This document shows positions 23,481 through 35,411 of a stretch of DNA of 64,000 nt, in pieces (positions within the stretch are counted from its first letter, which is position 1; every line of letters begins with the position of its first letter). The position numbers and the translations under genes were made by a program. The notes under the pieces were generated by a model. It was not told where the DNA came from. It was given only the letters and a program-made list of their open reading frames with translations, and did not search any database. The DNA comes from Ligula intestinalis (taxonomy: Eukaryota; Platyhelminthes; Cestoda; Diphyllobothriidea; Diphyllobothriidae). The stretch is taken from NCBI GenBank assembly GCA_036362985.1, contig JAYGXS010000004.1, forward strand, positions 3,350,590-3,414,589. Direction: 5' to 3'.

Positions 23481-23742
23481 AAGACTTGCCCACGTTGACT
23501 ACTAGGCAACTTTGGATTCGATTCGAGTCCAATTTGCGTTTGAAGTTTTTGGACCATCAGCGTCTATTCGGATTCGCTTCAAGACCGAATTGTCGCAACT
23601 GGCTTTTTCGTTATTTTTAACTGATTGCGCGCTTGCCTTTTGTATATATTAGTTAATTATGACAATTGTATCCACCATTTCATGCTTTGCTTGCTATATT
23701 TAGTTAATTTTATTTTCTGCCCTCCATGATTTCCACCGGTTC
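23458..23742 (+). repeat. Dispersed repeat, copy 1
   Basis: This is about 80 percent alike, by eye, with 27674-27955 in the same orientation. Shared words include GACTACTAGGCAA, GGATTCGAT, TTGTCGCAACTGG and TTGCGCGCTTGCCTTTTGTA. No coding frame is shared. Confidence 0.65.
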
Positions 23743-24339
23743 CATGGATTACCTAGCTGGCCATACGAATACGAAAAAATCAATGAACAGTTAGGATGTG
23801 AAAAAACCACAGGAGGGGTAAGATATGAAAGAGCTTGATGCTGCGAGCTACGAGGTCCAAAGGAGAACGTTCTTTAAAGCATTTGATTCAGATGCTTTGT
23901 CCTTGTTGTTACAGTCTCCAATCCCACTAGAACCGTAGATTTCTTTCGCAGCTAGATGGCCAGTTCAGTCATTCAAATTACTTAAGCCATTTACTTCTTG
24001 AATGGCAACATTTTCCAACGTTTAAGTACTCCGATGTGAAAAAAGAGTGAGACTAATTTAATGAGATCACATAGACTTTGGGATTCAATGCATTTCCGCC
24101 TTCGGGCAATGGGAGTGTGAGGGTTCACACGCAGACGAAAGCAGAGGTTATTAACGCATTAACGCTGCTATCAGTAAGCAGCTCGCTGCAGAAAATGTAC
24201 TCTCCGTGGATCAAAGGGCACGCTGACAGCGGCCAACCCACACACATTCTCCAGCACAGAAAACGTCGCTTATAAATTTCCATTAGGCTGGTGGTGTTGC
24301 TATTGTTCTTAATCACACTATATTTCACACGGAAGCAGC

Positions 24340-25030
24340 AGCAGCAATTTGGTGGTGGTGGTGGTGGTGGTTGCGGCGGTCATGTTAACGGCAGAGTGAA
24401 CTGTACTTATCTGGACTGCCTGCGTGGCTGCCTGTCTGACAAATGCCATCCTGATTCTTGGCCGTAATAACTACCTGATAGCACGGGTGGTGAGGGGGGG
24501 GGAGGGCGCAGACATTATCCTCTGCGTGCATGCAAATACACACAGGCTCGCACACTCACACGCACAAACATAACGGTTACAGACTCGGGAGCAAAAGGTG
24601 TCCATGTGTGGGCTCGCGGAGCCGAATGCTACTCCTCCTCCTCCTCCTGCACAATAAATCGGCCCTAATTGCGACCGATTCTACACCGAAATCAACCGCA
24701 CCGCACCACACTGCGGCGAGTGTATGTGTGGTCACGTATGGTACAAGTAGGTGTATACACAAAAATATATATATATCTATGCCTACGGCTGCTTGGGGAT
24801 ATGTGCAGCCTGGGTCACTCATTTGGCGGGGACGCGGGCAGCAGCCATTTGCTTCAGTAATTTATTAGCATTTACACGGGCTTCGAAACCTACACACATT
24901 CACTCACACTCTCCTTAGAACCCCCCATGGTGGTCAGTAAAACAGCTCGACTTATGGGTGTGGCGGGCGAGCGGATAGGGAGTGGGGAGGGGACGGGTGG
25001 CAATTCGATCGGCTTCTCTTAGAAATAGAT
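24340..25030. other. Low-complexity, GC-richer stretch with microsatellites
   Basis: It holds (GGT)n at 24351-24371, a G-run near 24495, CACA-rich and CTC-rich tracts and a short AT dinucleotide run. Frames on both strands are low-complexity and show no family motif. Confidence 0.5.
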
Positions 25031-25407
25031 GCGGCTTCTCTTCATGGAGGACCACCTGCAAAACGACTGTGTTCCCCTTCGAGGAAATGGACAAAATTAC
25101 AAGCCAAAGTATCGGTTATCACTCAGTAGCTAGAGGAGAAGATACGGGCGTGACACATTCTATACCACATGTTTTTGGCTGAAGTTGGAGGCTTTTATGT
25201 TCGCTAATTAGAGGACCAACTGACGGAAAGTGATCTGGAAGCAGGAAATTTTTTGGGCAGATAAGTTTAATTAGCAGCCTTGCTAAATATTGATTTGAAT
25301 CACGAAATCAACAAATAAAGGTGCCAATTTCCTTTGAGTTCATGCAGTGCCACCGTAATGTAAATAACATTCTTTGATTGACCCAATTGTGAAAAAACTC
25401 GCGGTAT

Positions 25408-25484
25408 TTGGCGGGATTCGAACCCGTAGAGGAGGAAAGGCCTCCTACGCAAACCAACACTATACCCACTTGAGCTACCATGCC
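25408..25484 (-). repeat. tRNA-like SINE head
   Basis: The minus strand shows a box A-like GGTAGCTCAAGTGGGTA and a perfect box B, GGGTTCGAATCCC, about 45 bases apart. TGC lies near the anticodon position, reminiscent of tRNA-Ala. The acceptor stem pairs at only about four of seven positions, so a SINE head is preferred. Confidence 0.6.
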
Positions 25485-25718
25485 ACGCTCCAAACCGTGA
25501 GTTTAATCACACTTGGGTCGATATTACCCACCAAAATTTGCCGCTCGTATGGAGTCCACCAATACGGGACAGTTAGTTGACTGTCCAAGCAAGATTTCCC
25601 AAACAATCATCTAGGATCCACCAGAATGACTACTAGGCTGACTTAAATATTTATGAGGTTTGGCAGCTTTGGTTAATTTAGTTAACACAAGTGGGATTAA
25701 ACTCACGGTGTGAAGCGT

Positions 25719-25795
25719 GGCATTCGATGCTCAAGTAGGCAGAGCATTGGTTTGCGTAGAAGGCCTTCTCTCCTATGCGGGTTCGAATCCTGCCA
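25719..25795 (+). repeat. tRNA-like SINE head, inverted partner
   Basis: The plus strand has a box A-like ATGCTCAAGTAGGCAGAGC and box B GGGTTCGAATCC. It matches the minus-strand copy at 25408 through GGTTTGCGTAG and the tail. Confidence 0.6.
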
Positions 25796-26008
25796 AATGC
25801 CTCGAGTTTTTTCACAATTGGGTCAACCAAATTAAACAAGTCTGCCAAACCTCTTAAATGAGTAAGTGATTTCATAATTGCGCTTGTCTTGGCAATTATT
25901 TTAAACAATTTCTATGTAAAACTTCGACTGCAGCTTAAATTCTCAGTTTACCCGAACATGCGAAAGTTTAGAAGAAGAAGATGCGATCACTGGAACAAGA
26001 ATTTTATT

Positions 26009-26055
26009 CGCCTGTCATTTCGGATATCCTCGGGAATCCTTTATCATAAATGATG
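26009..26055 (-). ncRNA. Degenerate hammerhead-like motif, left arm
   Basis: The minus strand reads ATGATAA in place of CTGATGA, GGAT...ATCC, GAAAT, GAC and AGGCGAATAAA. C3 and G8 of the core are changed. The right arm (26706-26755) has the same changes, so decay preceded or was copied with the palindrome. Confidence 0.5.
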
Positions 26056-26113
26056 ACAACAAAGTCATGGTCATGCGCAGATAGGGTGGAGACATGCACA
26101 GGCTGCACGGTAT

Positions 26114-26380
26114 TTATAGGTCATAGTGGTCATCCGCGTGTGTGTGATAATTGCTCACATCTGTAGCCGCTGCTTTGGTCTTAGTTGATGCGGTACTGGC
26201 TTGACAATTCGCGTTCGACTCACTAATTATCACAGTTGCCTTTCCAGCGTCGGATGCGGGCCTAATAATTGCGTGACAATTATGCCCACTGTTGTCAGAG
26301 TTGTTGCTGCACCCGGACCTTCCCACTTGACTGGTTCTCTTGCTGTGGAAGCTTCTCAGTACACCGTATGGGAAAGCCAA
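26114..26380 (-). pseudogene. PLE-B C-terminal tail, left arm
   Basis: An 88-codon minus-strand frame is rich in Ser, Asn and His and ends THADDHYDL. It is alike along its length with the frame at 44966-45265, so it is a protein tail rather than chance. The catalytic domains are absent. Confidence 0.6.
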
Positions 26381-26418
26381 ATCATTGCGCTTGTTGATGG
26401 CCTGAGGGCCTGAGAACT

Positions 26419-26649
26419 ATGACTTCGGCAGCTCGCGGCTCACGCGGTTGTTACCTCTTGCGAGGATTTTGGCCTAGCCAAACTTCTAACGCAATTATTA
26501 GGCCCGCATCTGACGCTGACAAGGCAACCGTGGTAATTAGTGAGTCGAACGCGAAGTGTCAAGCCAGTACCGCATCAACTAAGACCCAAGCGGTGGCTAC
26601 AGAATTTAAAAATTATCACGCACACGTGGATGACCACTATGAACTATAA
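26419..26649 (+). pseudogene. PLE-B C-terminal tail, right arm
   Basis: A 76-codon plus-strand frame contains NAIIRPASDADKATVVISES and ends HVDDHYEL, mirroring the left arm. Only the protein tail is present. Confidence 0.6.
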
Positions 26650-26705
26650 ATATCGTGCAGCCTGTGCATGTCTCCACCCCATCTGCACATGACCATGACT
26701 TTGTT

Positions 26706-26755
26706 GTCATCATTTATGATAAAGGATTCTCGAGGATATCCGAAATGACAGGCGA
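26706..26755 (+). ncRNA. Degenerate hammerhead-like motif, right arm
   Basis: The plus strand shows ATGATAA, GGAT...ATCC, GAAAT, GAC and AGGCGAATAAA, identical in its core changes to the left arm. Confidence 0.5.
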
Positions 26756-26794
26756 ATAAAACACTTGTTCCAGTGATCGCACGTTCTTCTTCTG

Positions 26795-27673
26795 AACTGC
26801 CTCCTGGAATTCGCATCTTCTCTACTTTGTGAAAGTTTATTTGGCCCGGAGGACCTGTACCTAATCGTTAATAATCCCTTAATTGAATTTGTTCAATAAC
26901 CGCATGATGGCGTTTCGGCGAGAAGAAGAGTTGAAGAAGACTCGAGGAAGGAGATCTTAAGCATAGAGAACAGGCTAACACTACATAGATAGTCATTGTA
27001 GCGCATAGAAATATCTGCAGGGCGCAGCATATATGCGCATTCAAAAGCAGCTTGGTATAACAGAACCCATTTTTGTCACGGAGCTCACCGAAATAACCTC
27101 TGACCACTTCAATTAACATTTAATTAGTTATATACGTACTTGGCGATGACAAGGCACATACTTTTCTGTGTCACGGCGTAACGCAATTGTGCATAAAATT
27201 CGTATAGCTCGTGCTTTACCACGCCATCTTTCATTGACATGCGTAGGTACTGAAAATTTTGATGAATCCCCCTACGTAGAATGAGCATATAATTGCCACA
27301 AGACAAAAATAAAGCGTCTGTCTCGCAAAGCCGTATTGGATGAATAAGAAGTCTCCCATAGTCTAGCTGTTCGTACTTTGGACGTTCGCGGTAGCAGACG
27401 TATCTTGCCGCTATTTTATTCACTGAAGGTTGCAAATTCCACATTGTGTCTAGCCAGTTATTTTGTGCTAAATTAGGTTTTCTCTCCTGGTATTATCTAG
27501 ACCGAAGGAACGTTCAGGCCTTCTAGACTTAGCACTCAGTCTACTAAAAATTATTACAGCATCATTTAGTGAAATGTTATAATGAAATCAACAGTGAGGA
27601 TACCCGATTGAGTACCCGCTCCATTATTAGCCACAGGAGTGTTATTGACTAAAGTGTTACACTCTAAGTAAAA
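26795..27673. other. No recognisable gene
   Basis: Two minus-strand frames of 83 and 106 codons show no family motif. Confidence 0.4.
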
Positions 27674-27955
27674 ACCGTGAGACCTTTAGTATTCGGCAAA
27701 GACTTGCCTTCGCTGACTACTAGGCAATCGTGGATTCGATTTGAGCCCAATTTGCGTTCGAAGTTTTCGAACCCTCAGATTCCATTCGGATTCAATTCAC
27801 GCGCGTATTGTCGCAACTGGTTTTTCTTTATTTTTAACTAATTGCGCGCTTGCCTTTTGTATACATTATTTTATTATGAAAATTTTATCCACTGCTTCCT
27901 GCTTTGTTTGCTATATTTAATTTAGGTTCTTTTCTGCACTCCGTGATTCCCCAAC
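27674..27955 (+). repeat. Dispersed repeat, copy 2
   Basis: Direct-orientation partner of 23458-23742. The match begins near CTTTAGTATTCGGCAAAGAC and ends near TTCTGCACTCCGTGATT. Confidence 0.65.
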
Positions 27956-30690
27956 GTAGACAAAATATCATTATCAACAACAAAAACGGAGACTGGAGCG
28001 GCTATTTCTGGCTTATTAGTCATCATCAAGCAGCCGAGATTGAACACCAAGGCAGAACGGAACGAGAAAGTCCAGTGAGCGAAAAATGAGCGTTCATTCC
28101 CGACAGAAACCGGCAAGATAATGAGTCCGTGGCCTAAATGATTAGAGCCTTGAACTTCTTATCACAGTGAGTAAAGTTCATAGGTAAAAACCTTGTCGCT
28201 GCGATCTTCAGGCCCGGTTCCTTGTGGTATTAGAAGGCTTAAGTGGAAGGAAGTCGTAGTACACCCCCCCTCTCGACAGCAGGTTTGGCCGTTTACTACG
28301 GCCTACTTCATTCTGAAATAAGAATGACCCCCACGCAAATCTAATTCGGCCATTTCAGCCGAGATAGTACACCTTATATACATTTAGCCCCAGGCTTGTG
28401 TTTGACTGTTAAGGTCGGTGTTACGTTCAGGTTAAGGGGTAGGTTAAGGGTGAGGGTTAGAGTTACGTGTCATGTAATCTGCCGAACTCGTCGATTTTTA
28501 AAACACTGGCAAATTTCAGAAGATGAAATGGCGAACATACGTTTGTTTTCGATAAATCTCATCTCGCCTTTACATTTATATGGTAATTAAGTAAATGAAG
28601 AATGCGGGTTGGTCGAAAAATAGAACTGTTTTCAGGATAGGGGAAATGGAAGGGGGGAGGAAAGGGGGGTCAAAATACGCTCAGCATTAGGGGGAACTGG
28701 TAGTCGGCTGAGGTGTTAAGCTGCTGGCTGTTGGTGTTCTTGTCCATTTACTGGCAAATTTGGTAAATGCTTCGCTTTTAAAGTTTTTCTTATCTTTCTG
28801 AAATGTATAGTTGTGATTTATTCTAAGAAGATCGATATAAGTAGGCCACTATGCTTTTTCTGTGTAGTCATAAACTGTAAAAATATCGTGAGAAGTGCAC
28901 AATTTTAATTAAAATTTATTGTATCTTTCTGTCCACCGTAACCTCAATCTTAACTGAAACTCTGATCATTTTTTAAAGTATACTCCCACAATATAAATGG
29001 CCTCAACGAATTTGTCTGCAAGATTTTTGCATTGTGACCGTGCATTCTCTCTGTCCTGTATGAAAGCGTATTTAAAAAAAAAACGTTCGAATGATAAAAG
29101 GGTCAACAACATAATTTACCCACCTTTCAGACCTTGCGATTGGTGTTCTTGTCCATTTTCCGATCAGTGAACCTACCAGAGCGTCAAGGTTGGAATAAAG
29201 TTAATAATTAAACACTGATCCTCCTCTTGCTCTTCTTTTGATATGATTCAAACAGCAATCAGAACGGGAAAAAACTTGTAAGTGCTAAAGGATAGAATAA
29301 ATTCCCAACAACCTTTCATCAAATTTCAAGCACGGCGAATTTCTACATCCAGAAAATTTTACCCTGGGATTCAGATTGCTGCTGATTTGATGTTGAAGTA
29401 ATTTATATGTAAGGTTTCTTAGACTGACAGTTGGTGCTTCATGTTCATTGATCTCGTCTCGGTTCACTAGTTGACGTTATATTCCAGCTTCGAAGTTGAT
29501 TTTTCTGGATCACAAGATGGCCACTGATCGTTCCCAGTGTTGCTTAGTATCCAAACGTTTAATGTCAAAAATAATTAGCTGCAAGCTGGAGAATGTATAG
29601 GCGTTTTGCTACGTAATACTTAAGAAAACACTGTATCTAAATCGTCGGCCATTCCTGCACCCCCCCATAGCACATCTGCCACCTGCAGGCGATAGACTAT
29701 CACAGCGCATTTCAGCCTGGGAAGCACAAATTTAGGCAGGTTTTGGGATTATTTAGAGAGACCTGCAGCTAATAATAATTCCCGCTGTGTATGTTCCAAC
29801 CCCTTTTTCACCAAAAAACTATTATTGCGCTTGTAAAGGGGCCACTAATGTGTGTGTGTGTGTGTGTGTATTGGTGTGCGTCAGATAGCGCCGTGGCAGT
29901 CATTGAAAACGATCTACACAGTCGTTTATTTTTGCGCAGATAAAACCCCGTGTTTTATTAGCCTCCGTGGCCAGATGGAGGCGCGCAAATAATTGAGTTT
30001 GCAACAAAGTTTCTAGCCTAGTAAGAACAGATTATCAACTAAAAGCGCTGGCTCTCACTGGGTCAACTGCGCAATTCAACAGAGACGACTTACCAATCTT
30101 CAAATGGGATGCGTTTCGCTAAAGGCTACTGTTCCAGTGAGGAAAAAGGCGGTTCTAAAGTTTGAAAGGAGGCGCGGGGGGGAGGAATCTGGCACAATAC
30201 CCTCATTCCAAACATAGTTATTCAACTGAAGCATCTGAAAGGTGCCGCGAGCGCCAGTCAGGCTACTACATGATCGCCGAGGCTTGCAATAGAGGACGAA
30301 AGTCAAGCCACCTAGGCGAAGAGGACTTGAGCGCAAGCACATGAAATTTAATCACCTGAAGTTTCGAGCTCAGCTATAGGGAGGGAATAGCGGAGGCACA
30401 AAGAACGCGGAACTGGAGGGATTCACTAAGTGGTCCATCAAGCGTCCACAGAGGTGGAAAAAGGCGTTTCGTAATGTCATTGTTGATTAAGAAGAAATCT
30501 CGCAATGTATCGTCTTCCCTAATTTAGATGTTAGCTCCACAAGGTATTTCTTGCATCCCCTTTATTGCTGAAAGTCAAGAAGTTCACACTGTGTGGTCGA
30601 CCATTTAATTTGTGATAAATGCTTTTATTAGAACTTTACTACGGAAGAAAAACATGGGCAGGGTAATATGCACATTTCTGCAGTTTTTTT
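27956..30690. other. No recognisable gene; eroded hexamer repeat and microsatellite
   Basis: GGTTAAGG/GGTTAG-like units occur at 28400-28470. A (TG)n run of about 10 units lies at 29849-29869. Short frames without motifs elsewhere. Confidence 0.4.
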
Positions 30691-30719
30691 CGCCGCCTCA
30701 CTAATCGAGGTAGGAGAAT

Positions 30720-31068
30720 AATTTCCTCAGATATGCTGCAGAACGAACTCGTCCTTACTCAAAGCAATTTGCGAGAAAATGGTTTTCCTGAGGCGTTTAT
30801 AAATAAGTATGCGGAGGAGTGCCCTTTAAATCAGCCGTACCGATGGCTGAGACGAAAGCCTTATTGGTCACATTGCTTTTTCGAGGGGATTCAGCAAGCA
30901 AACTTTTACATTTTCGCTTAAATGCTGCGATGGTGCATACATATCTAGCTGATCAGACAAGATTATTCTTTTCCGGCACTCTACATCTTTGCCTTGAAGG
31001 CAAGGACAGCTTTCATTCCAGACGTCTTCAATGTGCATTTACGCCTTGACTTGCTCCCGTGGGGCAGA
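30720..31068 (+). pseudogene. PLE-A relic: RT/nuclease linker
   Basis: SNLRENGFPEAFINKYAEE matches the LRENGYPEKFITKNM segment of the PLE-A copy at 47-49.8 kb. A second frame then gives LLFRGDSASKLLHFR (PLE-A: VPFRGDATGELLKRR) and LFFSGTL. A last TCSRGA remnant marks the start of the GIY-YIG domain. The frame changes once and the copy stops near 31068. It is an old truncated insertion. Confidence 0.7.
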
Positions 31069-31436
31069 AAACAAGATGGAGAGAGATGATCGAAGTGATC
31101 GAGGTCTGGCAATCGGATGCCAACTCGACCAACAGAAGGCTAGATCTACCGACGCTATATAAGGCTGTTAAACACCACTTAGGCAAGAAGAATGGACCAG
31201 TGAGAACAGACTCTAATGGACCTATCACGAGTGAGTAAAATGGGGCCTTTTAAACCATCTATTTCCCATTTTCCCTTATCTCCACCGATAAGCTCAAGAA
31301 CAAGTGTGAAACGTCAGACGATGAATCTACCATACCCCTAGAGGTCGCCTTATGTTCTTATTCCATCTCAACATCTTAGGGGCAGAATTTTCGCCTACAT
31401 CCACATACATTTGTATATATAAGCGCTCACAGATCG

Positions 31437-31670
31437 GTTGCGGAACTCACTAGTCCCCATTGCGCCTCGCGGTTCGGTCTCGAGCGCCAACAACAGCCGC
31501 TGTCACGGTAGTGGTTAGAGCGTTGGACTTCTTACCAACTAGGTTGGGGGTTCGAGCCCTAAGAGTCGCCACCCCTGGGGCTATGTATAGCTAGCTGATG
31601 CCAAATTATAAGTCATAAAGGGCAACTCCAGTCTCCTTTCTGTTTGTGGATGTATTTCTGTCCATATAGA
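31437..31670 (+). repeat. tRNA-headed SINE, best copy
   Basis: It runs GAACTCACTAGTCCC, TTGCGCCTCGCGGTTCGGTC, a tRNA-like segment (31508-31570) with box A-like TAGTGGTTAGAGC and box B GGGTTCGAGCCC, then a tail with GCTGATG, TTATAAGTCATAAAGG and CCAGTCTCC. The same order recurs at 37.9-38.17 kb and in part at 3.33-3.48 kb. Confidence 0.6.
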
Positions 31671-31681
31671 GGCATGGGAAA

Positions 31682-31747
31682 AAAAAGGCTCGTCGGAAAA
31701 ATGAAATTCACAAGTACATCTTGTTTCTCCGACGAGCGTTTCTTTTT
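31682..31747. repeat. Short hairpin
   Basis: GCTCGTCGGA (31688) pairs with TCCGACGAGC (31728), with A-rich and T-rich outer flanks that extend the stem. The loop is about 30 bases. Probably a small foldback element. Confidence 0.5.
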
Positions 31748-32440
31748 CATCATATCATCTCAGAATGCAGTATATTTCATCGATCTGATGCATACATGAA
31801 ATGACCTATATAGTGTTCATCGTGTTTTTTGATTACCTGCACGTAGAACGTGAACCATTCGATACGCAATAACCAGTTTGAGCAACCGTTCCATATTTGG
31901 CTTCCTTCGCGCTTACTTATTTAAATTTTGAAGGCGCCTTGAATTACCGTTTGTATTCAAATAAAACTGTGCCTTTTGATGTGGCTGAAAGAAATAAAAG
32001 TTTTTATAAAGAATTCAATCAAGTTTTAGGCGAAAATAGCCTGTTTATTCACACCTCGCTAACCGAAAACGGAAGTTGAGAATTGACAAGAGTTGTTTTT
32101 GTAAACCGTTTTCATTTAAACCAATGGCAGAGGAACACGTGACAATGCACAAATATGTCATAGGGTAGTTACTAATAAAGGAAAGTGTCTGAATACAAGA
32201 AAACCTTGATGTCACCGTAAGTTATCATATTTTATGTTGAGAAAATTAGGTAGAACAGATTTTTTCTGAAAACATTCGACTAATAACCAAAATGCATTGG
32301 TTTTGACATTCGCCTGATGGATAACTATGGCTTCAGTTGCCATGTTTCAACAGTCTGCTCGCTCGTTGTCTACTTAGCTATTCGATGTGCACTTATCTTT
32401 CACGACAGTACCCCTAAAAGAGCCTCATTGTAGATTTGCT
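31748..32440. other. No recognisable gene
   Basis: AT-rich sequence with only a 60-codon plus-strand frame (31897-32079) that shows no family motif. Confidence 0.35.
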
Positions 32441-32444
32441 GGAG

Positions 32445-33053
32445 CAGGATTGGGACGTCATTGGGATACCCCCCAAAATAAACGCCGAACATGGGGATGG
32501 GGGGGAGGGGGGCGGTTGCAAGCGTAGATACCGGCTCAGGCCGTGCTAACCATCTGCGCCTGATTCTACCTCTGGTCTTCGTGACCCTGTCTTGACACCG
32601 GACGCAAGTGGGTGAAGGCAGCGAGAAAGCTCGGTGGATGCAGTGCAAGTCTAGTACCAATTCAATCTAATCGATGCACAAGTTGTCGTCCCTGGAGCAC
32701 AGGGTGGATTCTGTGGGACTACGTCGGCCTAGCGGTCGTATCTCGCACAGGACTGGGGTTGGATCAGGGTAGGGCAGGCGTCATTCAGATGCCTCCCAAA
32801 ATGAATGCAGAACATGGGAGCAGGGGGGGAGGCGTAGTCGCAAGCGTAGTTACACGCTCAGGCCGTGCCAGTCATCTACGCCTGATCTTACCTTGACACT
32901 GGCCGTATGTGGATGAAGACGAAGAGAGCTCGGTAGATGCAATGCAAGTCCAGTATCCCTTTAACCTAATCCGCACACAAGTGGCCATACCTCGAACACA
33001 GGGTAGATGCTGTCGGACTGCGTCGGTCTAACGGTCGTATCTCGCGCAACAGG
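32445..33053. repeat. Two satellite-like tandem units of about 310-330 bp
   Basis: The sequences from about 32445 and 32785 run in parallel: CCCCCAAAATAAACGCCGAACA versus CCTCCCAAAATGAATGCAGA, then a G-run, GCAAGCGTAG, GCTCAGGCCGTGC, GAGAAAGCTCGGT or GAGAGCTCGGT, ATGCA.TGCAAGTC, GCACAGGGTGG or ACACAGGGTAG, and GGTCGTATCTCGC. Two diverged units in direct orientation. Confidence 0.7.
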
Positions 33054-33744
33054 TTGCTGTAGGTAGTAAATTATGTGCACACTCGCGGCGCCACCTACTA
33101 AATTACCACTCTCCAGACCATTGAAACGGAAGTGGCTCTCACTTTCATACAAACGATTTGAAGAAGAGAATATTTTCTCAAGGGTGCATCTAAAGAACAA
33201 CATATTTGCACGCCTTCCATAGAGGTTGTTGATTTAATGCCGAAATTAGAAACCAAGAGCGAAGCAGGAACAATAACTGGGAGCCGTTGGTGAAGTGCGC
33301 ACGCACAGACGACAAAGGTTTCTGTTAACACAAATTGTCAACAGTACTTCTTATCACGCAGTATTACAGTTGCAATCTCATGCGTTGGTAATATTGATTG
33401 CCATTCCATGTGTATGATTCCCTAGCATTGTTAAGCTTTCGCAGCTGACGAACTCAAACAAATGCTGCACAGAATAATGGTGCACAGACGATGACTGGCG
33501 ATTGTGGACTTGCGCTGCATCCACCACACACTCTTTTCCCTTATTCACCTGTGCGCGGTGTCAAGAAATAGACAAGAATACCGGAGATAAAATTAAGTGC
33601 AGGCAGCTGGCGTGGCGCGAGCCTGCACATACGCGTATCGACACTTCCACCCTCAGGCACCACATTGTGCTACCGCAATAACTCCTGCCATGCCCTTACC
33701 TACCACTCGTCGTGGTCCAGTGCAAATAATAAAGTTCATGTTTG
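33054..33744. other. No recognisable gene
   Basis: Short frames only, lying between the tandem units and the PLE-B relic. Confidence 0.35.
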
Positions 33745-34440
33745 CTCAGGGACGAACTTTGTTGGTTTACTGACTTTTCGGACAGCTGGGTCGGCGGTCC
33801 TTTGCCGAAGCGTATACTGACTTTATCCATCAGCAAATTTAAAGTTGCGGCTGTACGTGTTGGCCTTGGGTTGATTGATTTTTCTCCGTTCGCTGTTTAT
33901 CCCTTCTTGCGGATTTGACATAGCTTGATGGCAGTTGGTGTTCTGTTTCGTCCCCACGGTAGAGGATGCTGATAATCCTGCTCCCTCTTCCGGTGGTTTC
34001 GTCATAGAGCAGCCTTTGTTAGCAAATTCTGACTTCAGTTTGACCATGTTCTGTCCATTACTTACGCAATCACGTAGGACTTTGTAGGCCATGGGCAGGT
34101 TCAGATGCCTGTTGACAGAGTTGGCGTCTGAGTACTATGCCTAAAGCCTCAGTCTTTCCGCTTTTGAGGTTCCTCGGCCTACGATGGCTGCTCCTTGAAG
34201 ATCGAAGCTATGGCCAGTTTCTCCGATACGTGTTACAAGCCGCGAGTTTTGGCCTAGTGTCCGGGCTGCGCTTTGTATTCGTGTAGGCGGGTCCGCAATT
34301 TACGCCCTGTTTCTCCAACGTTATTGCAGTCTCCATCATTGCAAAGTATTTTGTAGACAGTTGCGGAGGTTTCAGTAGGGGGGCAGTCTATCTTAAGTTC
34401 GCATCATTTGGCGGCGTATTGTCTACTGAGGTCGATGCTC
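33745..34440 (-). pseudogene. PLE-B relic: GIY-YIG nuclease and tail
   Basis: On the minus strand, in order: HRPQ, stop, TIRRQMMRT; then, after a frame change, VYKILCNDGDCNNVGETGRKL (GIY-YIG core) and RTRLHEY; then FDLQGAAIVGRG; then NSVNRHLNLPMAYKVLRD and an 89-codon polar tail to 33823. Several stops and a shift break it. The sequence beyond the tail keeps TCCGAAAAGTCAG, the 3' half of the hammerhead motif, and a TTTATTATTTGCACTGG end like other PLE-B tails. Confidence 0.75.
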
Positions 34441-35400
34441 TATGCCTTTATCAGTGGGTTGTAACAGCCGACAGACCGCTTCGGAGACTCATTTTACGTA
34501 CGGAATGGCCCTCTGGACTTCGGGTTGCTGTTTTACTGTCCGTCGCCTGTTCACTCGGTGCAAAACATGAACTTCAATCCTTATCCCGGAATTCTGACTT
34601 TTTCAAAATTCAGCGCAAATATGATTCCATATAAAATGCATTTGTATACGTTGATGTGCAACATAGCTCCCTGCAAACCAGACGGGCAGTTCTCAGGCCA
34701 GCGCTTAATAATTTAAATGAAAACTGATGCAGCTTTGAAGAGCACACACGAAACATTTAGTTATTTTGTTAATCTTATGGAAAATCACATTGATTTAAAA
34801 CCTTTGCATGGATGAGTAGCGTCTGTAGTCCTAAAAATTCCAAGAAAGGAAATAAATTATCGAGTACCGCAAGACCTTCACGTTTAGCACTGCTAAGTTT
34901 CAAATATACAGATGGATCCACATTTGGTACACATTGTTTTAAAAGCACTTATTAGCATCCTCGTAACTGAATTTAGCTGAAAAGTTTCAAGAACGCTCTT
35001 TGGAAAAGTCCGACCTAAGTGCAACAACACGGTATGATCAATATGATCAACAAATACTCTTCCACTAAGCTAAAGGTCGCAGATGAAGTAATTGCTGGCA
35101 TCTGGAGAAGAAGTGTCTTCTACTCCCGTTTTGTAAGTGTTAAGATGTACAACACATAAGCAATTACTTTCCAGAAATCTCGATGTCTTGATGACCAGAA
35201 AATTACTCATCTCGATGGACTTTATCTCGACCTAAAGGAAGCGAAACAAGATAATGATACATCCTGTCGCTTCTTAAACCTTATATAAACAGTCGTTTCC
35301 TAAAAAAATCATAGTTTGGAATTTTTATGGGTTCCCTGCTTACTAACATTAACTTGTTTCACGTGAAAACATACCGGTATTTTTTAAAAGAATCTTTGAA
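34441..35400. other. No recognisable gene
   Basis: AT-rich with frames below 75 codons and no motif. Confidence 0.35.
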
Positions 35401-35411
35401 GCATCCACCGC

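Larger units (their letters stand above)
25320..25900. repeat. Inverted pair of tRNA-derived SINEs
   Basis: A minus-strand copy (25408-25484) and a plus-strand copy (25719-25795) share a tRNA-like head. They also share flanks, for example GTGAGTTTAATCACACTTGG with its inverse near 25685 and a GAGTTTTTTCACAATTGGGT tail. They are too diverged and poorly paired in the acceptor stem to be tRNA genes. Confidence 0.65.
25970..26794. mobile_element. Palindromic PLE-B tail pair, ~300-bp inverted arms
   Basis: Arms of about 305 bp (25970-26277 and 26490-26794) are inverted copies. Each carries, reading outward, the end of a PLE-B protein (IIRPASDA.KATV.ISES and ..CQASTASTK, ending DDHY.L), a stop, a short 3' UTR, a degenerate hammerhead and a terminal CAGTGATCGCA plus TTCTTCTTCT. 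The centre (26278-26489) holds more of the left copy's coding tail. Two 3' ends face outward. The same tail occurs singly at 44.83-45.27 kb. No enzyme is encoded. Confidence 0.75.

Noticed and set aside
25408..25484. A functional tRNA-Ala gene
   Set aside because: Box A and B are good, but the acceptor stem pairs poorly, the copy is embedded in a repeated unit, and an inverted sister copy exists.
31508..31570. A functional tRNA gene
   Set aside because: The anticodon loop would have eight bases and the surrounding sequence recurs as a SINE.
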